Shown piece by piece: positions 1-11,462 of a stretch of 64,000 nt of DNA. How positions within the stretch are numbered: the first letter of the stretch is position 1; every line of letters starts with the position of its first letter. A program made the translations under genes and the position numbers. Source of the DNA: Lineus longissimus (taxonomy: Eukaryota; Nemertea; Pilidiophora; Heteronemertea; Lineidae); the NCBI RefSeq assembly GCF_910592395.1, contig NC_088321.1:10542001-10606000 (forward strand). The letters are read 5' to 3'. Under the pieces are notes generated by a model, which worked only from the letters and a program-made list of their open reading frames with translations, was not told where the DNA came from and ran no database searches.

Positions 1-327
1 CAGCCATAAAAGGGGTGGGATATGAATGCTTATGTTGAAATTTTTAATAGACTGGAAGCCCTTTTGGGCGCTAAAGACTGTCGTGGCTCGTGAACGAGTG
101 CATACCCAGCATGTGAGTGTTTCACCCATAGGCCGGTCCTTCCTGAGGCGCTCAGTAACTCTACTCAAGCAATATGATATATTGCATGTGAAAAGTTGAT
201 TGCTGTGCTTTCTAATGAATTATAACTACAACTGTACCATCAGTTTTCTTGAAAGGGGTGATGTGTCCAATGCGAATCTTAGAACGGCAACCACCGGCCA
301 ATGACGCAATCATTTGGCGGTGGGCAC

Positions 328-636
328 CTTCTGGCCAAACGCTTTGCTTCAACCTCTGAGATGATTTGAGGCAGGCAAGCAACCCTAACGCACTTTGTTA
401 ATACGGCAAACGTATAATTGTTTTAAGCATTTGCATTCATCGTACTATCCGATATAGGATTTAGAATGATGTCATCACCTAATTTGTGCGGCCTGGGATG
501 ACTGAGCCGAATTGATTTCATTGACGGGGACCTGAATAATTCCAAACAACTCACCTCTGTGGTTGATACAGTTGTCTCCAGTACTTCTACAGGCGATGGA
601 TTGAAGGAGTAATATACCGGTAAGTAGGTGGCGCAT
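328..636 (-). CDS. Secreted LamG-PAN gene, copy A: signal-peptide and micro-exon only
   Basis: Exon 1 (555-636) encodes a 27-residue start: Met, a short basic stretch, a Leu/Ile-rich hydrophobic core ending in ACRS, then a short tail with one Cys. It ends at the strong donor AGAG|GTGAGT in phase 1. A 28-nt micro-exon (328-355) has an AG border upstream and AG|GTGCCC downstream. It enters in phase 1 and leaves in phase 2, the phase the LamG exon needs. The remaining exons are outside the window. The signal peptide is clear; the micro-exon is inferred from its conservation in seven copies. Confidence 0.6.
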
Positions 637-1407
637 CGTCGAACTGAAAGCCTAACTCACACTGGATCGGAGTGGGTACAATACAATAGCAATCCCAATA
701 CAATGGGTTTTTTCTACCTCGTTCAGAAGTTCGAATGAATGTTACAGAGTTATCAAGTATAGCTGTATCTGTGCTGTATTCTTCGAATTTTCAATGTACA
801 TTCGTTACTCGATTCTTGAAAGATTCTTTTTCAATCTTGACTAAGAGATAATCATACGAATTTGATCAGAGCTTCGAGGACCGTCTGCCTAGCATGCACG
901 CGCATGTCGCAACTGTGTTGCAATGGCGTCTGAATGCTCTTTGTAAGGCGCATTTACAATTTTCTTAAAGAAAACCTACCACGAAACGCTTATAAAAATA
1001 GGTAGTTCTGAACGGCCCTGTTAAAACCTAAGGCGGGCGAATAACCTTCCATTGATAAATCTTGGCAGTTTCGAGTTCCCCTCAGGCAGGTGATTATGAG
1101 AGCTTGCCATCTGGGTAACATAGCATGCATAACTGACTCCAGTCCGTGAACTGCATAAGAGGTAATCACCAATTTAGTTATTTTTACGACGTTCAGGTGG
1201 TCTAAATAACAATTTTTTGCCTCGACAGGATCTCTTTAAAGCTTGATGTAGCTTCAGACACTAATAATTCATGGCGTGTAAAAAAAAATCGAATGATGTT
1301 TTCGTGGAAGGCGTGAAAGGGCGTTGCTCATCAACACACCAACAATTAGTCCAGAACTCGCTATTGCGTTTTTTGGGCATGACCCTTAGTCAATATCTTT
1401 ATCTGTT

Positions 1408-1629
1408 TCAACTATCTTGCTTGGGGTAAAATAGGCAACGTTTCTGGTAGTCCGGTAGTGATTGCAGCTGAAAAGGCATGCATACACTTGCCGTAAGAGG
1501 ACAGCTGTTAGTCGTAAAGAAAAACACTTCATTCTTCAAAACAAAACGATAGCAAATATTTAGTGCTGTAATCTTTATCGTTAAAATAGCCTGAGAATGA
1601 AAAACGTCCATAAACGACCTCACAGACAA
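1408..1629 (-). other. Conserved short open frame in unit spacer
   Basis: A 73-codon frame on the minus strand recurs with few changes at 25567-25788 and in related form at 8822-9202. It carries three Cys in a short C-terminal stretch. It lies downstream of the PAN exon of the neighbouring gene, so it could be a 3' exon or UTR. I found no splice site that fits the phase-2 PAN donor, so a coding role is only possible. Confidence 0.2.
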
Positions 1630-1903
1630 CTACTGCCAGACTACCAAGGCTGACACTCCACTTGTACACACTACACAAAGGTTTAACGGATACATTGTGT
1701 AGTTATATTATTGCATTGTGTCGAAGTTATATATTAGCTTTAATCCCGACATACACTTTCAATGTGTTTACATCATTGTACATAATATACCGCGTTGACA
1801 AATTCCGTGCAGCAAAAGTAAATTCTCGCCACAGGTGGCACTTTCATTACCCCTTTGATTTTAACATGTATGTGATTATTGTACACTGCTGCAACGCTAA
1901 TGT

Positions 1904-2134
1904 TCACCTATCTATTTTAAAGACACAACTGGACGTCGCTAGCAACACATTGATACCTCTTGCACGAACATTCGTCAAACCACCGCGGAGAAATTGCCTC
2001 TTCAAACAAAAAGTTTGACGAATATAATGATCATTTATTATCGAATCGATGGTATAATTGATGTCGTGATCAAAGTAGGTAGTTCCAATCTTTTTCCCGA
2101 AGGCCAAGATGCTGCCACTTTCCGGTATTTTCAA
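1904..2134 (-). other. Conserved short open frame (GSILAFGKKIGTTYF type)
   Basis: This frame recurs in the same position in copies B, D, E, F and G (9181-9402, 26063-26317, 34719-34991, 42026-42244, 49354-49572). It has a shared core around ESGSIL-FGK-IGTTYF-H-LNYTID. Recurrence alone is expected in a recent repeat, but the frame also stays open in the more diverged copies B, F and G. It may be a downstream exon of the LamG-PAN gene. No domain is recognised. Confidence 0.25.
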
Positions 2135-2739
2135 TTATTTTGGAGCAGCGCAGAAGAAGATGCCTCCATAATTAAAGATCTACTCCCCTGTTACAACAGT
2201 AAGAGGGCCGCCGGTCGAAGTTGCGGCCTCGGTAAAACGGTATCGACGAAAGAGCTAAGGTGGCCATGGCCAGTACCAGAGTTGATGTGACACTTGCAAA
2301 CGAGCCGTTGTTTTACGACATGTTGGCCTACTCTACTCACACTTTGAACATAAAACAAAGGATAGTGCAACGAGAGAGAGAGAGCTTTCCGGAACACGGA
2401 TAAATCACCCAGTGAAATAGTTCAAAACTAATTAACTGTATTCATGCATGGTCGTATCAATGAAACCATTGTTCGTATTGATCTATCAATCTATCAATTT
2501 CCAATATGTACACTATTTTGAATGTCTTATGTTCTGCCTTAAATCCTTGCTTCTCACACTCTCCTGCAGTCCAAGTTTGGTTAAGACAAAATTACTAATA
2601 AATTTGAGCTAAGCTTCGCTTGCAGCCAGTGTATGTCAATGCCAATCACTATTTTTAAGTATTTTATTTTACAAGCCATTAATCAGATTTGAGCTGTTTA
2701 TTCTAATTTTATACATTGCTTTGTGCTTGGCTCGGCGTT

Positions 2740-3075
2740 ACCTGTATAGGCTAGCCTATACCGTCTCGCACATGCCTGGGCTTCACGCTCTTGGAGGGCA
2801 CGCGGGAGGTCGACCTGGATCGAGTTGATGGACGATATGCCGAAGAGTCTGGGGCGATGGACTCGTGGCTTATCGTCTAACTGCCCTGCCCTGTCTTGGC
2901 CTCGGCTCTCTGACCGAGTCATCTTCCGGTCTTTCCTGCGTCTTCATGCTCTTGTAGGGGCCGCCCGCCCGAGGTGATGCGCGAGGCGCGGCAGAGTCCG
3001 GGGCATCTGATTCACGGCTCAACATCACGCCCTGCCCGGGCTGGGGCACGATTCGTGTCGGCTTCCCGGCGAAAA
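2740..3075. repeat. GC-rich segment with two diverged sub-repeats
   Basis: The base composition is clearly GC-rich against AT-rich surroundings. It consists of two related sub-repeats of about 160 bp, each with the order GGGCTTCAC or GTCTTCAT, GGAGGGCA or AGGGGCCG, AGAGTC-GGGGC, and CCCTGCCC or TTGCCCGG. A near-identical segment lies at about 35580-35935 in unit E. The other units do not have it at the matching place, so it is probably an insertion shared by two copies. No gene is recognised in it. Confidence 0.5.
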
Positions 3076-3236
3076 ATCATAAATCTTTTTCAAACGTTGG
3101 AAACATTTATATCTAAGATTATTGCGATACGAAAAATTGAAGTGTCCGATCTATATATCGCTTTTATAAAACCGCTAAAAAACTATCATTAGACAACATC
3201 CTTTGTACAGTCTCGTTCACAGTGTCACAGTGTGTC

Positions 3237-3345
3237 AGGTCAAGTCTTTGGGTTGAGACAGTGTAAAGTGTTGGTGTAACACCGTCACCAAGGTAACACC
3301 ATCACTACACCAACACTTGACCAACCCTGCTCGGTGTTGGGTTAC
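3237..3345. repeat. Palindromic element
   Basis: A perfect 13-bp inverted repeat (3266-3278 against 3306-3318, AAGTGTTGGTGTA) encloses a further inverted pair, and the outer bases GGTCAAGT and ACTTGACC extend the palindrome. It lies in spacer between units A and B. It looks like a small MITE remnant or a hairpin-forming repeat. Confidence 0.5.
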
Positions 3346-3497
3346 ACCGGTGTAACAGCAGTTTTTGAGGAGGGAATCCCTGATGTTCAATTATTCTCAC
3401 GAAGAATCCAATGAAATTGAACACAATAGGTCGAATCCTCCTCTATGGAACAAAGTTGTAACGTTGTATCCCTTGCTTTTCTGAAATTATTTTTTAC

Positions 3498-3687
3498 ATA
3501 TTATGTAAAATTTCACAAAAGTTGGTGTTAATATTAAAGCTAAAGGCTTTACAGGTCTCATTGCGTGTGTTCTTGTCATAACAGTACAAGCTGCATTGTA
3601 TCTTTGATCGGACAGGTCCTCTGTTATAAGATATTTCGTCAATGGAGTCAGAGTCGCCGTCTTCCTTTATGAACATCAGTCGGTTTT
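3498..3687 (-). CDS. PAN/apple-like exon, copy B
   Basis: The 190-nt exon starts after CGTATAG and ends at AT|GTAAAA. The peptide has an N-terminal NRLMFIKED, then a C-x3-C-x8-C-x-F-S-F-N-x5-C pattern as in PAN_1/apple domains. It enters in phase 1, matching the LamG donor. The next frame step after the donor is an immediate stop, which supports splicing here. Confidence 0.6.
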
Positions 3688-6600
3688 CTATACGACAAGG
3701 GTTTAAAGTTAATTTTTTTTATTACAAACAACGGGAGGGTAGATCGAGGTAAAATGAATGTCAAAATGTCAAACTGACATACTGACCACTCCACCCGAGT
3801 GGTGTGTGAGGAGACGTCAATACCGACATACTCGACAGCAAGGAACAACTTCTATAACTCTGAAACACCTCAAACTAAAACTGTAAGTCTCAAACTAGTC
3901 TGTTTTAAAGAGACAACATTCGCAGTCAGAATGTTTGGATAAAATCCCTTTAAAATAGTTTTTGAGAATGCGTGCCATACTTACTCTCATATTTAACTGG
4001 AATGACAATGGGAAATGAGGATTCGGCGAGTGATATGTAAAAATACCCACAATCTGATTGGCTGTGACTGAATGACTGTATCACGAAGCCTTGCCACACG
4101 GAACTGAGAACGTGCTGCCATGTTCAAGGTATTTATTGCCGCAGTTTCAGGTTGGGATCAGTTTCAACGTTCATAAGTTGTTAGCATGGTAACAAATTAT
4201 ATTTCGTAAGTATGCATTGATGTGCATTGGTGGAATGAATTGATGTTTGTCATTTTCGGCCAGATAATCTTCATTCTTGTATCAAAGTGAATTCTACATA
4301 CTGCTTATTGTTGTGCGTTGTGCCAAGAATGGATGGGAAATATCCAGTAACAAAATACGGCCTGTCCAAGGTATCCTATACTGATATTTAGAATGCTGAG
4401 GACTGAATGACAAAGCTTAACACTAACATTGCTGTTGGGTTGCGAAATGATCTATTAGGCATGCCTGTGGTTTTCCAACAGAAGTCACCAACACGTTCAC
4501 TTTACGTTTGCATAATACGGGTTGGAGGAGTTGACGCCACGTTATAGTTGGTTAAACTTGTCTTAAACAACTGATCAATGAAAACAGAAACCGGGTGTGA
4601 TAGTTCAAATAGGTGAAAATGAAGGCACTAACCCTTAACCTTCTTCAGTTAAGCTTAGCGAACTTAACCATATTTACGCCGAGCTAAAGTTAATACCACG
4701 GACGTTGACTGACTTAATTGGTTTTGTAGAGACGTGTTTGAGCTCAAGCGCCGAAGACGTTGACGTCTCTATTGACTTAAGCCTTTTCCATGGATTATTC
4801 ATGGCTGGAAAAGCTTCTAACTTACCGCTCTCATAAATACTTCGAACCTCCCGTTTATTCAACAGACATGGAAAAATCCTAAGGTTCGACATGGCACCGA
4901 TAAAATGTTGTGAATTGCAGCGTCCTCCATGGTTGGGTAAACGACGACCAAGAAAATAAAAGCGACTTGATTTGTTTTTGACATAGTTTGGTATCGTCCT
5001 AGCATTCAGTTTTACTCCGTCGAGGTAAATCTTAGGAATATTTCTCATTATGTCCACCGTTACAACAAGAAAATGCCAAACACGCACACTGACTGCCTTT
5101 TCAGATACAGTCATTTGCGCCCAAGTCTCACGAGGTCGGTTTTTACATGTTACTTGTATAGAATCAGAGCTTCTTACAAAAACGTCCAAGTGTCTTCCAG
5201 TAGTCCAAAATAGCACTTTACCTTGTATGTTATGGTGACGCCGCCGAAAGTAAAGAGCAAACGAGACGGTATCGTGCTTCGGATGATCAATGTCCAGCTT
5301 AACCTCATGATCACATCCATTAAATGAGAGAACCTCACCAAAATAAGTTGACTTGGCGTAATTTGCACCGTATTTCACACTGGAGGAGTTTGAAATCGAT
5401 AGAATGTCATGAAAACTTCAGCATTAAAAAACACAGTTGTTAACTGATGTGGAGAAATTCCGTGGCCATAAATGACAAAGTCTTTACACGGAGCCACAGC
5501 CAATGTATAAACATAAACAGCCTCAAGTAGAGTGGAGCAACCGATTGATACCCGACTGATTCTGCTGGCTTGGAACTGCAGACGGAAATAGCGATGAAAA
5601 AGAAGCAAACTGTAGGTCTTCTATGGCTGTGTAGCTTCGTATTGCGGAAGACAGGAAGCTAGCTTCCCTGTTGAGCAGGGTGACAATATGGATGCTGGAC
5701 CAAAAGGAAACAAAGATGCAGCGGTTTTGCTTCCAAAATCTAAGAGTTTATTAATAATGGAGAATCCGCAGACGCATTTACCTTATATTACTGTCAGTGC
5801 CATTAAGAACGAACAAACTGGTGTCTGAAATGCAAAGGAACACAACGTTGTTCCATTTTAAATCACCTTGGTCAATTCGAAACTACAACGTGATTTACTG
5901 AAATTTACGAAGCCCATACAAATGGCCCATCTGAAATCGAAATCCGTAGTCCGAAATTCGAACCCGAAAAGTTGATTTCGAAATCCGAAATTCAAAATCC
6001 CTAATCGCTGGGAAACTTTTAGCCAATCAGATCAAGTGTAACATTCAGTACTTTGCCGTTATGGCTATGGAGATATTGAAAGCAAATAATGAATACAAAG
6101 GAGCTTCCACGGTGACGTCACACCACCTGACCGTGAAATATATTATAGCTTTGCATGCGACATACCACCATCAATAAGATGGTGACGGCCGTTGTGTCCA
6201 CATCGAAGTGATTAAAGTCTATGTTGTTGGTTGTTTATTATATCAATTATATTATTAATATTGACGTGCAGTTCTGTCAATTTCCCAAGCGGTCGTGAAT
6301 GGGATCGCCTAATGCAACTTAAACTACACCATGCACACAACCCATCGTTATGTAAGCAAAATATGTGTCGTCTTCATAGGGCTAAAAAGTGAAGAAAAAG
6401 ATGGGGTATTTGGTGGTTTCTGTCTCAGTAGTTAGTATTTTTGGGGGAAAGGTTTAGGAATTTCCCTTTTCTGCTTCTATCAATAAGAACAACTGCATAA
6501 TGTGAAGGTCACTCCATGTAAACATTTGGATATGCTGCGAGCATCTACCGTGATAAAAGTCGGAAAACTAATCGCAGACTATCAATTTAACATAACTGTT

Positions 6601-7899
6601 GTGAAAATTTATTAAATTTTATCATCTACTAGTGGATAACACTTTGGGGTATTAGTTCGTGATGGTTTTTTAGGTAGTTCATGTGATTTATTATCGGTAA
6701 AAACGCGAGTACAACACGTGTCTTTCTTTACATTGGAGCCGCCATTATGAAAAAATGCTGTGACGTCACCGTGGAACTTCCTTTTTGATGAATAGACCAC
6801 CGGTGGTTCAATTAAGTCAAGCTTTTGCATTAAATTGCAGCTATAACTCTGGATTGGCAAGCTTCTTTGAGCTAGTCAAACTAGCAGAATATCATATTGA
6901 TAGAATGCGATATTTGACCTACAGTGTATTTTATATTTATTATTGCGTCAAGAATGCAACATGGTGTATATGTTAAATAATCGCCTGACATCAGCAGGTC
7001 GAGCTGATTTAGCTTCTTACAATGATTTGATGCATATAAACGCAGTGCCGATTGCAGCCATTTGCATTCACCGAATAAAATGTTACACGACATCTAATTG
7101 GTTTTGAAATTTTGTAAGTCTTCCTCTGATTGGTTAATATTGTATCTCAAATTTCGGATTGCGAATTTCAGATGAGCCCCCTGGGCTTTCGTATAAATTA
7201 GCACCAACATCTTGAAAATGCGATCCCAGCTGCTATCATTAGTATCATTTAAATATAATGTGTTTGTATGTTGCCACGGTTTTGAGCAAGATTGCACATG
7301 TTGAAATTTTTCAATAGACTGGAATACTTTTTGGGCGCTTAAGACAGTCTTGGCTCGTGAACTAGTGCATTTCGAACATGTGTGTGTTTTCACCCACTGG
7401 CCGGTCCTTCTGGAGGCGCTCAGTAACTTCACACAAGCAATATGATATATAATATGTAAAAAGTCGATTGCTGTGATTTCCAATGAATCATGACTACCAT
7501 CAGTTTTTTTGTAAGAGGTGATGTGTCCAATGCGCATTTTAGAACGGCAACCACCGGCCAATGACGCAATTATTTGGCGGTGGGCACCTGCTGGCCAAAC
7601 GCTTTGCTCCAACCTCTGAAATGATTTTAAGACAGGGAAGCAACTTTGTTAATTTGACAATAGTATAACTGTTTTAAGCATTTGAATTCATCTTCCTATC
7701 CGATTAATAGGATTTAGAATGATATCATTACCTATTAAAATTGTGTGGCCTGGAATAACTGAGCCGAATTGATTTCATTGACGGGGACCTGAATAATTCC
7801 AAACAACTCACCTCTGTGGTTGATACATGTGTCTCCAGTACTTCTACAGACGATGGATTGAAGGAGTAATACATATATAACGGTAAGTAGGCGGCGCAT
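3498..7899 (-). CDS. Secreted LamG-PAN protein gene, copy B
   Basis: Four exons can be joined on the minus strand: 7812-7899 (signal peptide, 29 codons plus 1 nt), 7588-7615 (28-nt micro-exon), 4826-5379 (LamG) and 3498-3687 (PAN). Phases are 1, 2, 1 and 2 at the successive junctions, and all borders are AG/GT. The product would be a small secreted protein with one LamG/ConA-like and one PAN/apple-like domain, of the kind used in extracellular recognition or adhesion. The last exon after the phase-2 PAN donor was not found. No frameshift is seen in the recognised exons. Confidence 0.6.
4826..5379 (-). CDS. Laminin-G/concanavalin-like domain exon, copy B
   Basis: The exon starts after CCTCCAG and ends at AGCG|GTAAGT. 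Its roughly 184 residues fit a LamG_3-like jelly roll: FGEVLSFNG-CDHEVKL, a central DTVSFALYFR strand, WHFLVVTVD, KIYLDGVKLNAR, then HFIGAMSNLRIFPCLLN and REVRSIYES, the usual closing helix. There are few Cys, and the signal-peptide exon upstream implies secretion. Compared with copies D-H, B has several private substitutions in the middle. Confidence 0.7.
5901..7200. repeat. Intronic inverted-repeat element of the unit (copy B)
   Basis: The ends are inverted copies of a roughly 50-bp AT-rich sequence with the core CATCTGAAATTCGAAATCC, with TACGAAAGC at the outer edge. The same structure sits between micro-exon and LamG exon in C, D, E, F and G, so it was in the ancestral unit. Inside are an inverted CCAAT-type pair (TAGCCAATCAGATCA and TCTGATTGGTTAA). 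It looks like an old MITE. In B it is enlarged by a second insertion. Confidence 0.5.
6100..6781. mobile_element. MITE-like insertion private to unit B
   Basis: The ends form an inverted repeat of about 23 bp with one mismatch, containing TTCCACGGTGACGTCAC. The interior has no open frame of note. The matching places in D, F and G lack this 0.7-kb block. The target duplication is unclear, so the superfamily is not assigned. Confidence 0.6.
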
Positions 7900-9989
7900 C
7901 GTCGAACTGAAAGCCTAACTCACACTGGATCGGAGTGGGCTAACAATACAATACCAATCCAAATACAATGGATTTTTTTCTTCCTGGTTGAAAAGTTCAA
8001 ATGAATGTTACAGAGCTATCAAGTATAGCTGTATCTGTGCTGTATTCTTCGAATTTTCAATGTACATTCGTTACTCGATTCTCGAAAGATTTTTTTCAAT
8101 CTTGACCCAGCGATAATCATATAAATTTGATCAGAACTTTGAAGACCGTCTGCCTATGCACGCGAATGTCGCAACTCTGTTGCAATATGGTGTCTGATGA
8201 ATGCTCTTTGTTAGGGGTATACACAATTTTCTCACGAAACGCTAATAAAAATGGGGAGTTCTGAAAAATTCATTACAATTTGTTATTACGACAATTAACT
8301 CAAGACGAGTTGCTGGCAAAGCGGTAAAATGTTCCTCTACCACGCCTAGACCAAGTTAAATAAGAGGAAAAGCCCTCGCTGAAGACATGTTTTTACATTT
8401 AACTGCATCCGGAAAAATGTGTGACGTTTTTGGAGGCAGTTTAAGACCGGATTAGAAGCGATGACGAGTCAATTAGTTGGTTCATTATCTGGTGACACTG
8501 ATGAATGGCCGCCATTACAAATCTATTTTAACCCATGGCACGTGACAGAGTTGTTTTTGAAAAATTAATACTTATGTTAATCTCTCTTCATAAACAAACA
8601 AGCCCTTTGACGACTTCGATTCATGCATGAACGAGGAAAGTCCAATGGAGCTCCGATTGTGATCATGACAACTCTTGTATTTCATCATGGCTGCCTACTT
8701 TCTGTGGCGAGGGATAATTTAATCCAGTTATTGTGTTGAATGGTGGATAGGCCGGTTGAAATCGCCAGTAAGACATAATTTCTATATTATCTGACAAAAG
8801 ACATGAAAGAGGACATTTACGTCATTTGTAAGTCACTAAAACGTCATACACGTTTTTTTTAAAACTATGGTGCTCGGAGTAAAATGGACAACGTTTCTGG
8901 TAGTTCGGTAGTGATTGCAGCTGAAAAGGCATGCAGACAATTGCCGTAATATGACAGCAGTTAGTCGGAGAGAAACACTCTTCATTCTTCCAAAAATAAC
9001 GATAGCAAATATTTAGTGCTATGATGTGTATCGATAAGACAGCCTGAGAATGAAAAAGTCCGTAAATGACCTCACATACAATTACCGCCCGACTGAGGCT
9101 GGCACTCCAATTGCACACATTACACAAAGCGTTTAATGAATACATTGAGTAGTTATGTACTGGCATTGTATCTAATTGATTCACCTTAATCCCAAAAGAC
9201 ACCTTCTATTTGTATACATCATTGTACATAATTTACTGTGTTTACTGACCATGAATCCGCCTACATATGTTATGTCACCGCTGAGAAATTCCCTCTTCAA
9301 ACTAAAATGTTGACGAATATAATGACCATTAATGAATGAATCCATAGTATAATTCAAGTAGTGACCAAAGTAGTTAGTTCCAATCTTTTTCCCGAAGGCC
9401 AAGTTACTGCCACATTCCGGTATGACGCCAAAGGCTGGTTACACATTTCTTTGGGGCAGAACGCAGAACAAACATGACAACGTGCGTCCCTCATCAAATA
9501 TATTCTCCTCTGTCGCAACGGTTAAGTGCCGCCGGTCGAAGTTGCGGCCTCGGTTAATCGGTATCGATGAAGGAGCTAATTTAAGCATGTTCTGTACCTG
9601 TCTGTTGCGACACTTGCAACGAGTGTACCGTTGCGTAACCTTAGCTAGGCCAGCTGTTGATGCTTAGAATATAAAGCTAAACGAAAGATGATGTAACGAG
9701 TAGAGGTTTCCGGAACACGGTTGAAACACACGATATGCTTACTTGCTTCGATACAACGACAGCACGGAGTGTTTCTGAAATAATTCAAAATCGATCAAAT
9801 TTATTCACTCACATATCAGTCGTTTCAATGAAAGCATTGTTCGTATTGTTTGAGTTCGATGCAAAAAGATAAAAAGTAGCTATTGATTTCCAATACGCGC
9901 ACTGTTTTAAATGTATTCTGTTCACCCTCAAACCCTTTCTTCTTTCAAACTGCAACTTGCATTTTGTTAAAACAGATATTCTACGTTTT

Positions 9990-11462
9990 GAATTTTTAAA
10001 AAAAAGCTACACGAAACATAAGCATTTTATGTGCGTATTTCTAGTTGTTTTTGCGGTCAACGACACAGACTCATCACCACCCCCCCCTCCGACCGATCCA
10101 CCTTACAATTAGGCCCCAAGTTTGGCTCTAATTGGCCACTGATGAGGGCCTAATTCTACACAATTTTATTTTTTTACTTTCCTGATTTTGTCAATATGCC
10201 CTCAAGTCCCGTGAGAGAGAACATGATGCAATCCCTATTATTGGTTGCCAACAAACTAAAACCAGACAACTAAAGCAAACATTCGTTATCTGAATATCTC
10301 ATAGATTAACGATGTTATCCCTGGTGGTGAATGTAGGAACTAGGCATAAAAAATACACGAGTCTTTTGCTTTTAGGGTTTTGATTTTATGATACAAGCTG
10401 GACAGATACCAATTTCCTTGTGATTTTTTGCAGGATTATGGAAGAACCAGCTGTACCACATGGCATGAACATTCTCGCCGACCAAGGATATCCGGATGAG
10501 GCGCCACTCATGGTGACCCACGGATGAGGGAAAGAGTTCTGAGAAGCACGAGTGAGGGTCGAACACTGTCCGCACGATATCAAGATCATCAGAGCAGCAG
10601 GTGTTCGTTCACACCATCGACGAAGAACCATTCCAGCGATTTTTTCGTTGGGAAGTGGACTAAGGAATATGCGTCGAGCTAGTTTCAGAAGAAAGAATGT
10701 GCTTTTTGGATAATTATTTATAGTATGGACTTCATTTGAACAAGAAGTACTGCCAGCGCTCGCTTGAGCGAGCTTCTCGGGTGACAAAATGCCGCCTATT
10801 CAGGAGAAAACTTGACATTTCAAAAGCAACATACAAGGTTGATTTCGTGAAGCTAACACGTCTGGGTTGTTTAATCCATCAAAATGAACAGCAAATCGAT
10901 CATGCCTCCTGTTCGGGTAGGCAAGTAGGTGGCCATCTACACTTCGTGTCTCCTGATTGCTCTTTTAACAACTCTTAGTTGATTGATATACCATCCAAGG
11001 CGCCAATGTAAATGCGGCGTACATGGGGGGGGGGGGGGGTGAATTCGTCCCGTCCTGCCATGAACCCCTATCCTGGCATTGTCGTTGCCAAACTGATGCT
11101 GGCCTTCCCGAAATGCTTCGGTTTCCTTCTCGATGAAGCATCTGGGCGCTGTCCTCTTCCGGCCATATTGCCTCTATTGCTGACACTCAGACAGGGATTC
11201 GAGACTGTCTGGCCTAACTTTCTAAGCATTCGAGAAGATGCTCATGTACTATGAATATTCATAAGGCTCGCTTATTGATTTTTGGTGCTATTAATGATGT
11301 AGGCCTATTATATCAGGGTGTTACAATGTAAACCTACTCATACACTCAAGAATTCATTGAGAAACTGGCCAATGCAGTTACGTGTTATCTAAATGACAAT
11401 TATGCCATTTTCCCCCCATACACTATCGGGACCGAGACTGTCTCGAGTAGGTAACAACTCTA
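9990..11462. other. Unique spacer, little recognisable content
   Basis: This is the start of the first non-array island. It holds a G homopolymer of 12 or so at about 11026-11038 and a possible transposase remnant (10420-10700). I see no other gene. Confidence 0.5.
10420..10700 (+). pseudogene. Possible PIF/Harbinger transposase remnant
   Basis: A polypyrimidine tract ending TTTTTTGCAG precedes a frame containing ADQGYPDEAPLM, which resembles the D-x-GYP block of HARBI1-type nucleases. Shortly after a stop and in another frame comes EARVRVEHC, like the R-x-x-V-E-R block that follows it. Stops and frameshifts break it. The match rests on two short motifs only. Confidence 0.25.

Larger units (their letters stand above)
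1..3379 (-). repeat. Array unit A, right part (cut by window edge)
   Basis: This stretch is the 5' part of a tandemly repeated gene unit read on the minus strand. It matches the stretches starting near 24160 and 30910 almost base for base over about 2.5 kb. It contains the signal-peptide exon (555-636) and the predicted micro-exon (328-355). The LamG and PAN exons of this copy would lie left of base 1. The part above about 840 is spacer that holds conserved short open frames and a GC-rich insertion near 2740-3075. Confidence 0.8.
3380..9990 (-). repeat. Array unit B
   Basis: This is a complete copy of the tandem unit in the order (plus coordinates) PAN exon, LamG exon, intronic inverted-repeat element, micro-exon, signal-peptide exon, spacer. 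It is more diverged from A, D and E in its right half than those are from each other. It carries a private MITE at 6100-6781. Similarity to the other units fades near 9990, where unique DNA begins. Confidence 0.75.

Noticed and set aside
1662-2018. 118-codon plus-strand frame
   Set aside because: Antisense to the conserved short frame and not kept in the other units.
7094-7612. 172-codon open frame on minus strand
   Set aside because: It runs through the micro-exon, its splice sites and the intron element, and is closed in the other copies.
10386-10787. 133-codon minus-strand open frame
   Set aside because: Opposite strand of the possible Harbinger remnant; no protein-like pattern.
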